Below, piece after piece: positions 1 through 11,800 of a stretch of DNA of 64,000 bases. The stretch is from positions 62,001-126,000 of the forward strand of contig VLTN01000065.1 in assembly GCA_008330645.1 (NCBI GenBank), read 5' to 3'. The notes under the pieces were generated by a model. The model saw nothing but the letters and a program-made list of their open reading frames with translations. It was not told the origin of the DNA and ran no database searches. The DNA is from Cafeteria roenbergensis. Taxonomy: Eukaryota > Sar > Bigyra > Bicosoecida > Cafeteriaceae. The position numbers and the translations under genes are program-made. Every line of letters starts with the position of its first letter. Position 1 is the stretch's first letter.

Positions 1-105
1 GCGCAGCTTCCGCTGCCGTCCAATCCCTGAATGCAACCAGCCGAATTCAGCCCGAGCAGCGCGCGGCGCCAGCCAGCTGCAGAGGCGCCGGCCCGCACGG
101 GAGAG

Positions 106-909
106 TCAGTCCCGCCTTCCCCGGCCCGGCCCTGTGTACGGCGTGTACGGGCCGGTGGGGGCCGGGCCGCGCCCAGCGTCCTCGCCGCCGAACAGCGGGG
201 GCGGCGGGCCGCGGCGGGCCGGCTGGCCGTCCCAGCCGCCTGCGGCCCCTCCCCCGCCGGGGGACCTCGAGTAGCCCCCCCCCGGCGCGCCCCCGCCGCC
301 GCTGTGCCTGCCCCGCCCTCCGGCGGAGTGGCTGCGCCCGCCACCGTAGCCTCCGCGCTGCTGCTGCCGGCCTCGAGACTGGGCTCTGCCAAAGCCCCTG
401 CTGCCGGACCTGCCGCCCCCGCCCCCTCCACCCATCGCTGCTGCGGCTGCTCCAGCAGCTGCCGCTGCCGCACCGTAGCCGCCGCGGCCCTCGTCGAAGC
501 TAGCCCGAAACTCGTCCCGCATCTGCCCGCCGCCGGCGCCGCGGCCCCAGCGCCGCCACTCGCGAAAGCCCTTGTCCATCTCCAAGCGAATGACCCGTCC
601 GTCGAGCACTGCGCCGGTGAGCAGCGACACTGCGGCCACGGCGCCAGCGCGGTCGACGAACTCGACGAACGCGAAGCCGCAAGGAAGGCGAGTGTCGCGG
701 TTCAGGCCCATGACCACGCGGTCCACTGGCCCCGCACGGGACATCAGCGCGTGAACCTGCGGTTCGGTTGTGGCGAAGGAGAGGTTCCCCACGTACACGG
801 AGCGGGAGACTGTTGCCGCGCGAAAGCGGTTCGCCTCTGTATTGAACCGCTTGCGGTCGGCGCCAAAGGGCGCCGCCTGGGGGCTGACGACCCGCAGCAG
901 CGTTGCCAT
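106..909 (-). CDS. NCBP2: Nuclear cap-binding protein subunit 2 (CBP20), with long RGG/glycine tail
   Basis: The 267-residue product is the small subunit of the nuclear cap-binding complex, which binds the m7G cap of nascent Pol II transcripts with CBP80 and links capping to splicing and export. Seen: one RRM at about residues 37-115, with RNP2 VYVGNL (38-43) and RNP1 CGFAFVEF (77-84), followed by the family-typical stretch GRGAGGGQMRDEFR and GRGGYG. Tyr39 matches the cap-stacking Tyr of the human RNP2. The second stacking Tyr of the human N-terminus has no obvious counterpart (Phe15 is nearest), and the human D-W-D cap contact reads E-M-D. After residue 145 come about 120 residues rich in Gly, Arg and Ser, absent from the roughly 156-residue human protein. 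The start is the ATG at 909 (MATLL...); in-frame sequence further upstream has no family resemblance. It is divergent from the propeller gene starting at 1206. Single exon. Confidence 0.93.
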   Translation of the reverse strand: MATLLRVVSPQAAPFGADRKRFNTEANRFRAATVSRSVYVGNLSFATTEPQVHALMSRAGPVDRVVMGLNRDTRLPCGFAFVEFVDRAGAVAAVSLLTGAVLDGRVIRLEMDKGFREWRRWGRGAGGGQMRDEFRASFDEGRGGYGAAAAAAGAAAAAMGGGGGGGRSGSRGFGRAQSRGRQQQRGGYGGGRSHSAGGRGRHSGGGGAPGGGYSRSPGGGGAAGGWDGQPARRGPPPPLFGGEDAGRGPAPTGPYTPYTGPGRGRRD

Positions 910-1205
910 GCTCTCTTGCCACAGCCCCGTAACTGGGCTCGGGCAGGGCGCGAGTGCGCAGGCCGCCGGGCCCGCGTCCCATGGCGCAGGTTTTTGTTTG
1001 GCCAAGCAGTGGCAGCTCTGCCGGGCGGGGCCGGACTTGCAACCCGGGCGGGCGCGGTTGCGGCTGGCGCGCACAGACGACCGCACAAGCGGCAGGGCCT
1101 CGGCGCTCCCGCTCGAGACCACTCGCTGCTGCTCGACCGCGGCCGGCGCTCGCGGGGGGCTCGTCTGCACCTGCGGCCGCATCCAGCTCGGCTCGCCAAA
1201 CGGCC
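910..1205. promoter_or_regulatory. Divergent intergenic region, probable bidirectional promoter
   Basis: These 296 bases separate the oppositely directed starts of the CBP20 gene and the beta-propeller gene, so both promoters must lie here or overlap the 5' ends. The sequence is GC-rich. I see no TATA-like element or other motif I can name. Confidence 0.4.
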
Positions 1206-2360
1206 ATGGCAGCAGAATTGGTGGCAACTGGCAGCCCGGGAGTCTGCTCGCCGGCATTCCGCGACGACGGCCAGCTCTTCGTTGCCTCAACTCCCGAGGG
1301 GTCAATCTTTCGGGTGGACATTGGCGAGAGGGCGCTCGTGGAGGTCGACAGCACCGGCGGCCAACCGTCTGGCATTGCCTTTGACGCGGCCGGCGCCCTT
1401 CACGCGGCAGACCTGGCAGTCGGCGCAATCATGCAGCGAGAGGCGGTTCCCGACGCGGAGAGCGGCGGTGCCGCGGCGGGGGGAGCGGGCGCACACTCCG
1501 GCGCGTGGATTTCCTCGGTGGTCGATTACGAGGGCGAGCCGATGCGCGGGCCGACCAGCCTGGCCACAAGCCCTGACGGGACCCTCTTCTTCACCGACTC
1601 GGGACCCCTCGGGGAGGCCACTCTGGACTCCCCCGTCGGAAGCGTCTTCGCGGTGGTGGGCTCCGGCGGGGGCCGGTTCCTCAAGCCGATCCTTCTCAAG
1701 AGCCTTGCGCACCCCTGCGGCGTGGCGGTGGGAGCCGGAGGCAAGGTCGTGTGAGTTCTTGCGCGGCAGCCGACGTCCCCGGACCGCCAGCGGTCGGTCG
1801 TCTCCTGCCGGAGCCGCTGGCCTGACGCCTGGCCGTCTCATGACTTGCCGCGCTCCCCCCCGCCACCTTATCCGCGCCCACCAGCGCTCGCCAGCGCACC
1901 TCTGACCGAGGACATCGCGCAAAGCCGCCGCGCGCCACCGCCGCCCCACGCTACCTCCGCCCCACGCTACCGCCGCCCCACGCTACCGCCGCCGCCCCGC
2001 GCCACCGCTGCTGCCCGCAGGTACGTTGCTGAGATGCTCCGGAACCGCATTCTGCGCCTGGTCCAGCGGCCCGCGGGCGTGTTCCACGCCTCTGTGTTCC
2101 ACCAGCTCAGCGGCCGGATGGGCCCCTCGGCCGTGGCCGTGGACGAGCGCAGGGGCGGCACCCTCTACGTGGCCCACTTTGACGCCGCGGAGAGCGGGGC
2201 CACCCGCAGCGAGGTGCTCATCCTCGGCGCGGACGGCGTTGTGCAGGGCAGCATCGACATCGACGGGCCGGAGCTCTCGGGCCTCGCCCTCTCACCGGAC
2301 GGGAAGCACCTGGCCGTCACGGAGGCCTCCACGGGCAGCGTGTACCTGGTTCGCCTCTAG
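1206..2360 (+). CDS. SMP-30/NHL-like six-bladed beta-propeller protein (two exons)
   Basis: Model: join(1206..1750, 2021..2360), 294 residues. The intron starts GTGAGT and ends CCCGCAG; joining restores GGKVVYVAEMLRNRILR, a typical propeller blade read across the junction. Blade-like repeats of the form P-x-G-hydrophobic-A-hydrophobic-D are visible: QPSGIAFDAAGALHAAD, GPTSLATSPDGTLFFTD, HPCGVAVGAGGKVVYVAE, GPSAVAVDERRGGTLYVAH and LSGLALSPDGKHLAVTE. These resemble the SMP-30/gluconolactonase, strictosidine-synthase-like and NHL superfamily. The substrate or partner cannot be read from the sequence. No signal peptide or membrane segment is evident. The ATG at 1206 has a favourable context (gccATGG). 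An enzymatic role is possible because many such propellers are lactonases, but I did not identify the metal ligands. Confidence 0.77.
1940..1987. repeat. Short tandem repeat (about 16 bp, three copies) in an intron
   Basis: Within the propeller-gene intron, a unit reading GCCGCCCCACGCTACC is repeated about three times with small changes, about 35-80 bases upstream of the acceptor. It is C-rich on the coding strand and may act simply as pyrimidine-rich intron sequence. Confidence 0.7.
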
Positions 2361-2804
2361 CAGCGCCCGAGCCGGTGTGTGCTCGAACGCGGTCGCGAGG
2401 CAGCGCGCCCTGCCGCGGTGCTGGAACCCGGTGCGCTCACTGTGCTGCGTGCGAGTCGACCCGCACTCTCATCACGCGCACGAGGTGCAGGGAAGCCCGA
2501 GTCCAGACTGGGCGAAGTTGTTCTCGGGCGCGGCGACGGCGGGCACGCAGAGTTGCGCGCACAAGGCAGCAGCGTGCGTGAACGCGAACTGAGTGAAGCA
2601 GGGGAGGCTGCTCGATTGGGAGGCGACGGCTGCGGCGAACTTGCTCTGGCGATTGCGGGGAGGAGGAGCAGGCTCGGCACGAGCATGTGCTCGCGTGATT
2701 TCACACAAACACACGCACGCGCGTACACACGCACGGGCCGCACTTGCGGCGGTGCGCGCGGCCAAGGGGCGCGGGCTGCGCAAAGGCCAGGGCCGGGGCC
2801 AGAA
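2361..2804. other. Convergent intergenic region
   Basis: This 444-base gap lies between two converging stop codons (propeller gene, HECT gene). It holds a short CA/CG-alternating stretch around 2700-2740. Open frames here have no recognisable protein features. It presumably contains both 3' UTRs and polyadenylation signals, but no AATAAA-type signal is apparent. Confidence 0.5.
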
Positions 2805-5800
2805 TCAGCCCTGGAGGAGGCCGCCGCCGTAGTGGATGGCGGTGAGCAGCCCCCAGCGCATGTCCTCCTCAGTGGTGTAGTCGGGCAGATCCGTGGTGAA
2901 GAAGCACGTGTGGGCGTTGGGCAGGGCCCGGCGGCTGCCGCCGCCGGTGCGGTTGAGGGAGTGGCGGTGGGTCCACGTCTGGCCGTCGGCCGGGAGGCGG
3001 GAGCGGCCCCAGGAGAAGCGCACGTACTGCGAGCGCTCCTCGTCGGTGAGGGACTCGAAGACCTTCCAGAAGAGCTTGACGGTCTCGGAGGAGGCGCTGT
3101 AGCCGCTGTAGTCGGTGTGCTTCTTGAGGACGGCGATGTCGATGATGGCCGAGCCGCAGACGAGGCTCTCCAGCTCGTCAAAGGTGAAGAGGGCGAGGGC
3201 GCGCAGCGGCACCACCTGGCCGAGGCCAACGCGCATGGATGCGATGTGCCGGTCGAACTCGCGCAGGCGCGTGCGCTCCACGAGGTCGCACCACTTGACG
3301 CGGTTGGAGAAGGTCACGGCGGTGGAGGCGCCGTCGGGGATGAGGTCCACCGTCTTTCCCGAGGTGAGGGTGGTAGTGAACCGCAGGCCCGGGAAGGCGG
3401 CGGCGAAGTCCTCGTCGGACGTGATGGCGGCCTGCACGTGGCCGTCGGGCGAGATGGAGCGATCGCAGTGGCGGATGGAGGAGACAGCGGCGGCGGCCGC
3501 CACGTCGAGGCCCGCAAAGTCCGAGAAGGTCGGCGCCTGGCCGAGGAGGCGGCGCCAGACGATGGAGGGGAACTCGAACGGGAGGCAGGACTCGTGGCGC
3601 AGGCTGAGGCCCATGAAGCGGCCGAGGAACTGCATCATCTCCGTGGCGCGCGGCGTGTCGTGCGCCGAGTTGGGCACGAAGGCGTTGGAGCCCTCGCCCT
3701 CCGAGCGGAGGTTGTTCGGGGTGGCCACCAGGAGGCTGAGGTGCGGGGAGAAGGCCGACTCGACGATGCGCGTGAGGCCCTCGCGGTACACGCCTCCGGC
3801 GTCGATGCCCTCCTCGCCCTCGAACTTGACCTCGAACACCTTCTTGTTGGACTCGTCCACCAGCCCGCGGAAGCCGCTGGGGCTGACGCTGCGGAAGCAC
3901 TCGAAGGCCTGCACGAAGATGCCTCCGTTCTCCAGGGACGTGTCGCCGCTGGCCTCTGCGGCTGTCTCCTTGAAGTTGTTGAGGCGCAGCGTGGGCATGG
4001 AGGTGGAGTGGACTTCCGTGGCGCTGAGCCAGGACTTGAGCACGTCGCGCTTGACGTCCAGGAAGATGCAGTGGCTGAGGGCGCGCAGCTTGTAGCCCGT
4101 GGTCCAGGGGCGGGAGGCGTTGAGCGCAAAGGCGGGGAGGCAGGGGGCGAGGGCGGCGTTGAAGGCCCGCAGGAGCTCCAGGCGCATGCGCAGGTGCAGC
4201 ACGGGCATGCTGTCCAGGGCCTGGAAGCGGAGGGCCTCGGACGGCGTGGCCACGCACAGGTCGGCCAGGTCCATGGTGGTGGGCGTCACGCTGGAGGACT
4301 TCTTGGACTTGCCCTTGGAGCCGGAGTCGCCCGAGTTGACGCGCTGGCAGGCCTGCCGGGCGAGGCGGCACAGGTCCGAGTCCTTGACGGGCGTCCAGCC
4401 CTGGGTGATGCCCCGCAGGGCGAAGCCGAGCTCGTGCTCGTGGGCCGCGACGAGGGCCTTTTGGCGAGAGCCGCTGAGGCTCTTCTCGCCGTTGAGCGTG
4501 AAGGCCACGCCCCAGGCGTGCGCGTCGACCTCAGTCATGCCCTCGGGAACCTCGATGTCGTACGAGATGGTGGGGCCGGCCATGCTCGGCATCTTGGTCG
4601 GCCAGCGCTTGCAGGCGTCGGCGTGGGAGGACGAGCCGGACGGCGTGGCCGAGGGGCCGACGCCCTCGCAGCGAGTGACCACTCCGCGGGCGTCGGTGAG
4701 CACGAGGGCGCAGCCCGCTGGCAGGGAGCAGCGGGGGTGCAGCGTGACGCCGACGGCGGACGCGCCCAGGATGGTGACGCTGCCGCGGAGGGAGGCCTTG
4801 GGGTCGAAGGGGTGGCTGGTCTCGCGCACCGGGCGCATGCCCACGGCGCGCAGCCACACCGCAGCGAAGAGGGCGTCGGGCGGGCGGGTGCCGCGGAGGA
4901 GAGTGTCCGCAAGGGCGTTGACGACCAGCATGCGGGCCATGAGCGTCTTGGGCTCCTTGGGCAGCTCGGCCTTGACGCGGGCTGCGCCGGCGCCGAAGCC
5001 GCCGCTGGCCACAAGGTCGCGGAAGGCCGACACGGAGTCGGCGCCGGCAACCGCAGACGAGTCCACGCTGCCACCCATGGCGCGGCTGGCCGCCTGGCGC
5101 ATGGCGCGGCGCGTGGTCACGCGGCCCATGAGGCGGGCCGCCATGGCCGACGACGCGAAGCTCCCAGCGAGCGGGGAGGCACCGCCGGCGGCCGAAGAGG
5201 CTGCTGCCTCAGCCGCCCCCGCGCCTCCGGCCGGGGCTGGCGCAGCAGCGGCGGCGGCTGCTTCGGTGGGGGCGCCGTCGGCGTCTTCGTCGTCTGCGAC
5301 GGAGGCGGTGGCCGACAGCTCTGCGTCAGACGCAATGGCGCGGCGGAGCGTGGCGGCGACTGCCTCAGAGAGGACGAAGACGGGGACCGAGACAGAGGCG
5401 AGGCCGGCGGCGGCGCTGGTGGCCTTGGCAAGCTCGAACGCAGCGGCCTTGGCGGCAGTGGCATCTGCATCGGCAGCGGCCGCGGCAGCCGCGGGCGGAG
5501 CATCGTTGTTGTCCTCGTCCTCGTCGGCGGCAGCGGTGGCGGCCACGGGCGGCTCGGGGACGGGCATCGCGGTGGAGGCGGGCACCAGCGCGGCGACGGC
5601 CCCGGCGGCAACGGCTGCCTTGATGGCGGCGGCAATGGCCTCGCCGCTTGCCGCCTCCGCGTCGTCCAGCATTGCCACGGCAGACGTGCCCTTGGGAAGG
5701 CGGTCGATCGCGGCCGTGGGGGCGAGACGGGCCTTGGTCTCGGCCGCCCTGTCCTTGCTGGGCATGTGGAGGACGCGGGCCTCGTGCACGGCGGCCATGC

Positions 5801-8800
5801 CGGCCGGGCGGACCACGCGGATGATGGCGAGCTCGCCGATGGACTTGCCGCACCCTTCCGCGCCGTCGGACTCGCTCACGGCCGTCGCAGCGGGGCGCGC
5901 GGCCGAGGACACGGCATCGTGCCAGGGCTTGCGCACCGTGCAAACGTCGCAGACGCCGCGGATGCAATCGAAATCGCCCAGCGGCATGCCCAGCACGGTG
6001 CCAGAGGAGCGCACAGCGTCGCGATCGGCGTCCGAGGAGTCACCAAGGAGCGAGGTCAGCGGCCGCACGCAATCGGTCACGCGGCGCATGAGTGATTCGT
6101 CGCTGGTTCCCATGGCGGCGAGCCAGAGCATGTCGTGAACGTCAACGGCTGCGTCCAGGTCGGTCATTGGCTTGCCCCCGGCCAGAGGGTTGCCGCCGCG
6201 CGCGATCAGCATGGCAGTGGCAGCCATCGCGACGGCTTCCGGGTCGCGTTCCGCGTCCAGCAGCTCCCGCAAGGTAATGGAGGGGTGGCTGCAAGCCGTC
6301 TTCTCAGAGCTGCCCATGATCTCCGCCGACCAGAAGGTGTCCAGACCGTCCAGGTCCGTGGACGAGTCGATTCCGGGGAGCGCGCGGAACGTGTCCTTGA
6401 GCGCGCTGTACTCGCTCTCGTCAAGCGAAGAGGGAGCCTTGATGCCAACGGTGGAAAGGACGCTGCCAGACGGGCCGCCGTTGTTGCTTGACGAGCCAAA
6501 GATGCCGCCGGTGGCGAAGTCGTCGCCAGTGAGGCCAGGCGCCGAGAAGGCCAGCGCAACGCCGGAGCCGCGCTTCTCCAGGGCCTCTTGCCTCGCGCGC
6601 TCTGCCTCCTCAAAGGCCTCTTGCGCGGCCCTGCGCGCCACGAAGAGCTCCATCATGCGGAGCATGGGGCTGGGGATGGCGTTCTGGCTGCTGTCGCCGC
6701 TGCGGGAGCGGCGGCCAGAGCGCTTGGCAGCAGCCAGGGCCGCCGATACCTTGGTGGCTGCCTTGGCCAAGACGCGGCGCTCGATGTTGTCGAGCGCGCC
6801 GAGGTCCGGGATCCTGACGAACATGCCGGGCGCGGCAACGAGACGCGAAAGCAGGCTCACGATGCGGTGCTGGGTGGGCCCGAACACGCCGCCGCGGCGG
6901 CGCAGGCACAGCTGGAGGGCGTCGACCATGGCCTGGGAGTGCAACGCGCCGCGCGGGACCTTGAGCCCGGCGGAGAGGAGGAAGCCCAGCAGCCACGTGG
7001 CAAAGGCCAGCGAGGGAGCCTCGACGTGCGCCTCGGACTGCCACTCGGCGACCTGGACCTGGGCGGCGAAGCGGAAGCCCCAGGCCTTGGGGGCGGCGGT
7101 GGAAGCAACCGAGGCGGACGCGACGGAGGAAGTGCCTGTGGCCGGCTCCAGCTTGGTGGGAGTGCCGCCAGCGGCCGTTGCGTCGGCGGGCGCGTCGCCC
7201 ACCGTGGGGCAGCGGAAGCGCCACCAGACCTGCCCGGCGGGAGCGGAGATGCGCACCCGCCAGGCAGGCTTGCCGGCAGCGGACTCGGCGCCATCGGCAC
7301 CCGGAACGCTCACCAGGTGCTCGTGCGCGGGGCTGACAGTCACAGTTGCGGGGGCGTCCTTCTCGTCGCTGCCACCGGCAGGAGGCAGGGGCAGAGTCGC
7401 CTCGAAGGCGTCGACCAGGCGGGCGAGATCGGCGCGCGAGCGGCCCTCGGTGGAAGCGGCGTCCTCGCCTGCCTGAGCGCGGCCGGTGACGGCGAGGATG
7501 CGGTCAGCGTCAGCCATGCGGGAGGACGCAAAGAACTCAAGAGTGGCGCCTTCCAACAGTCCCGTCCGCGGGTCCATGGTGATCGCGATGGCCCCACGGG
7601 AGGGGTGGCCCACGGTCCCGCAGTGCTCCACGCCCACGGGGTGGGGGTGCAGCGACTCGACCAGCTGGGCGGGCGGCACGGTCGAGCAAGCGCTGAAGGT
7701 GCCCGTGGTCTGGCGGACCAGCTCGCTCAGCAGCGGCGCAGCGGCGAGCGAGCCAGCGGCCGCCGCGGCCGAGGCGACAGGCACGGATGAGAGGCTGACC
7801 TCGCGCTCGGCATTGACGAGCGCACGGATGCCCGCGCGGAGGGCCCTGACGGCGCCGGCGGGGGCCCCGTCGGGCCCCTGGGCCACGGCGGCGGTCGCCA
7901 CGAGGGCCGTTGCGTCGTCCTCCTCCGCCTCCTCCTCGTCGTCGTCCTCCCCGCCGCCGTCGGATGCCTTGGCAGCCTGGCGGAACTCCTCGTCGTTTGC
8001 CGCGGCAAGGCGGAGCAGCGCCACGATGCGGCGGGCGCCCCCGGCTGCCTCCAGGCACGTGGACGGGTCGAGCGCCTCCCCTGCCGAGGAGAGCGCCGAG
8101 AGCAGAGCCGGGCCATTCGCCGTGGCCGGCGGGGCGCTGAGGTCGTCCTGCTTGTCCCCTGCCGCAGACGAGGCAGAGGAGGCCTTTGCCGCGCCACCCG
8201 AGCGCTCCTCGAGCCAGTCCGAGGCCGCCGCGGCGGCGCCCACCACAACGAAGCGCAGGGCAGCGCGGGCCTCGAGCGAGGCGAGCGCATCGCAGCTCCA
8301 CGCGGCGTCTCGCCGGAGGGCCGACGGGTTCGACAGCTGGCTGCCGTAGATGGTCTCAACGGCTGCCAGCATGGACACGGGCACGTGGCGGGGCAGGCGC
8401 AGGCCGGTGTCCGGGTCCAGGACAAGCACGCGCAGGGACGGGGCGGGGATGGGCTGCACCGGGGCGTCCGCGGCAGCATCTGCAGCCTCCTCGTTTCCAG
8501 CGCCGGCGGCGGAAGCAGCAGCCGCCGTCTGGCCGCCTGCGGCAGCCAGGGGAGCGTAGGTGACAATGGGCAGGGCCCGAAGGCCGCTGGCACTGTTGCC
8601 GAAGGGGTGGTGGCGGCCCGTGATCCTGCGGTGCATGCTGTCTGAGCTGGACGAGCCGCTCTTGGACCCGGAGGCTTTAGCCTTGCTCAGCTCGGCGAGC
8701 TCGTCTTCCAGAGACGGGGCCTTGCAGCCAGCGGCCTCCTCGGGCTCGATGACAGCCAGCGCAGCACCGGGCGGCAGCGTCGCGGCGCCCGCGCCGGAGA

Positions 8801-11800
8801 GCTGGGGGAAGAGCCACACGGCAGTCGCAGCTTCGACGGGAAGCCCGTCAGTGGCAGGCGGGGGCGCGATGCCTTCCCACGGCGCGGTCGCGTCCTTGCC
8901 CTGGGAGGCAGCTGCGAGCGAGCCCATGATGCGCGTCTCGCTGTCCAAGACCTCGTTGGCCGAGGCCGCGCGGACGCTGAGGCGCAGCGCGCTGGTGGAG
9001 AAGACGGGGACGGAGCAGGTGTCAGACTCGCGGGGGTCGCAGAGGGGGCGGGAGCGCCACACCACACGGCCGTCAGCGATGGCCTCAAACACCACCGGGC
9101 GGGCCAGGCGGGACGACGCGCCCTTGGCCTTGCCCGAGCGGGAGGAGCTGCCGGAGTCGGCGAGCCCGTCGTCAGCGAGCGTGACGACGGCCGAGAAGAG
9201 GGCGAAGCGCTGGTCAAGCGCGATGGTTGACGAGGTGCGCGCCCCTGGGGCCACGGCAAAGCCAGCGGCCGCACGAGCCTTGGCAGCAGCGATGATCTTC
9301 GACCGCTCGATGGCCCCGCCGCTGGCGGCGGCCTCGGCTGCCGGGCTCGAGTTGTTGCTCGTGGGCGCTGGCGGCTCGGGCGCCATTCCCGTGAGCATGG
9401 CCGCAACGGCGCCGCCGACGCCAGAGGTGTCGATGTCCGCCGCGGCAGCCATGCTCGCGGACATCGGGGCCAGCGCGGGCGGGCGGAGGGCCACGACGCC
9501 GCTGGCGGGGTAAGCCTTGCCCCGCAGCGTGACTCCGTCCGCTGTTGCCGCAGCAGCAGCGGCCGCCGCGGCAGTCGCTCCGCTCCCGACGACGAGCGGG
9601 ACTGCCGAGGCTGCCGCGGCTGCAGGGTCGAACGCGACCCCAGCTGCGTCCGCCTTGGCGTGGAGCTCCTCGAGCGTTGCGGGCTCCCTGGCCGGGCCTG
9701 GGATGGGCGCGGTCGTTGCCCTGAAGAACTTGTCCTTCTCCTTGTCGCTGCAGCCTGCGCGCGAGAGGCACTCGCCGATCCAGGCCGGAGACGCTCCGGC
9801 CTTGGCCATGGGCTCAAACGCCTGGAGGGTCTCCGAGAGCTTCACGGGCGGGGCCGAGTCGTCGAGCGTCTCGAAGTGCACAGGCAAGCGCAAGGTGGGC
9901 GACGCGTTCGCGCCCGAGACGAACCCACCCGGGACACTGACGACTCCGTCCTTCACGGTCAGGCTGGAAGCGATGGGGCGCTCGGCTAGGGTAGTGGAGC
10001 TGGAATCCGAGGTGACGGGGGGGCACTTGGACTCGTCAAACGCCATCGGTGGAACTGTGCGCACCAACCGCACTTTCTGGCCCGAGTTGCCGAGGGCAAC
10101 GGCCGGGAAGAGGGGCTTGTCGTGGCGACCCAGCTCGAACTCCTCCCCTGCGTGGCAGGACAGCTGGACGGTGATGCGTCCATCGGGGTAGTGCGTGACG
10201 ATGATGCGGGTCTTGTCGGGGATGTAGTCGCCGGAGCTCCGTCCCGGGAGGATCGGCCTCCAACCGCCGTCGTGGCCGCGCCGGCCGTCGTTGAGCATGC
10301 CCCATGACCTGGTGTCCGAGCCAACGTAGTCCGAGTCCTTGGCGGCGCGCTCAGGCATGACCATGCCAAAGGACCAGAGGCTCGAGCTGGATGTGATCAC
10401 GTCCCACTCGGCGCGGCGCACGCCAGCCCAGCCGCTCCGAGCCCACTCAACCTCCTCCGCCGTCCACCCGTCGGGAACCACAACCTTTCCGACGCCGCTG
10501 GCGCCACCGCCCACCACGAGGGGCTTGAGGCTGTAGGCAGGCGCGCCGGTGTTCCAGGCAGTCGCAAGGCCGAGGCGGTTGCGGGCCTCCTCCACAGGGG
10601 CAACGCCCGACCCTCCGTCGTCGCTCATGAGGCTGGCAGCCGACTTGGCCTTCTTCTTCGACCCCGCCGGGCCAGCAACCAGGCGCAGCAGGTCGGAGTC
10701 GCTGGGGCGGGGCGGAAGCGTGGTCTCGGTCGCCTGCAGGTGCACAGGAACCGGCTCGATGGCCTCCGTCGCCGACACCTCCATCGCGCCCCGGCGAGCG
10801 CGCCTGGACCAGCGCGAGTGTGAGATTCGCGCCTCCCCGGCCGCGGCATCGGTGATCTCGAGAAGGAAGTGCTCCCCCTCAACGGGGGCGGGTGCTGCCA
10901 CACCGCCCTTCTCCCCGCCGTCGCCGTCGCTGTCGCTGGCGTCGCTGTCGTCACTCTCCGCGTCCTTCTCCTTGGAGTCGCCGCAGCGGTCGCCAGCCCA
11001 GCCCTTCTCGCCCGCGCCTGAAGTCCAGGCGGGGGGCCAGTGCAGGCCGCCGGAGCAGTGCCACTCCAACACGCGCAGGAACATGCGCGAGGCGGACTTG
11101 CCGCGCGGCGGGGCCACCATAGAGGCCACGACGTCGGCCACCCACACTGAGTCAGACTCCGCCGACGAGGGGTCCCACGCGAGGCGGCGCGGCGAGTAGA
11201 TGACCTTGCCGACGATGGCAGCGCTGTCCTTGGTGACCGCAAGCGCGTCCTCGGGCGTCTTGGGGAGGGCGCTTGTGTCTTTGGTCACGGCACCCGCTGT
11301 GCTGGAGAGCTGCGCCGCGGGCTGAAGGACGACCTTGATGGTGGCGGCGGTGGCCACGCAGCCCAGAGGCGCTGACTCGGGGAGGAGGGAGGCGAGGTCG
11401 AAGGCGGCGCCGCTCCCGGCGGAAGCGTCCTCCGGAGCGTCAGCGGCTGCAGACTTGGCGCGGACCAGGCTGCGAGCCGCCTCGCCGCTGCCGGGAGGCC
11501 CCGAGGCGCTGGCGAGGACGTCGGCGGCGTCCTCCGAGCTCAGCTGCCACTCGCCCTGGAAGGACCCCATCGGGAGGCGCTGCGGCCACTGCATGAGGAT
11601 GATGCGGCCCAGATCGCGCACCTCGTCGTAGCTCGGGACGGCTGGAACGAATCGCTCCGCTTCCTTGCCCTCGTCAGCGGCGTCGGCCTCCTTGCGCTCT
11701 TCGGCGTCGGACGAGGTTCGGACGCGGCCGCTGAGCAAAGCCCAGGCCTGAAGCGCCACGCTGATGGGGAGCTTGGTGGCGTGAGCGAGCTCGGCCGCTG

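Noticed and set aside
2379-6095. 1,238-codon open frame on the plus strand
   Set aside because: It is antisense to the HECT gene's conserved C-terminal part, has no domain and an Arg/Gly/Glu/Ala bias typical of the shadow frame in GC-rich coding DNA.
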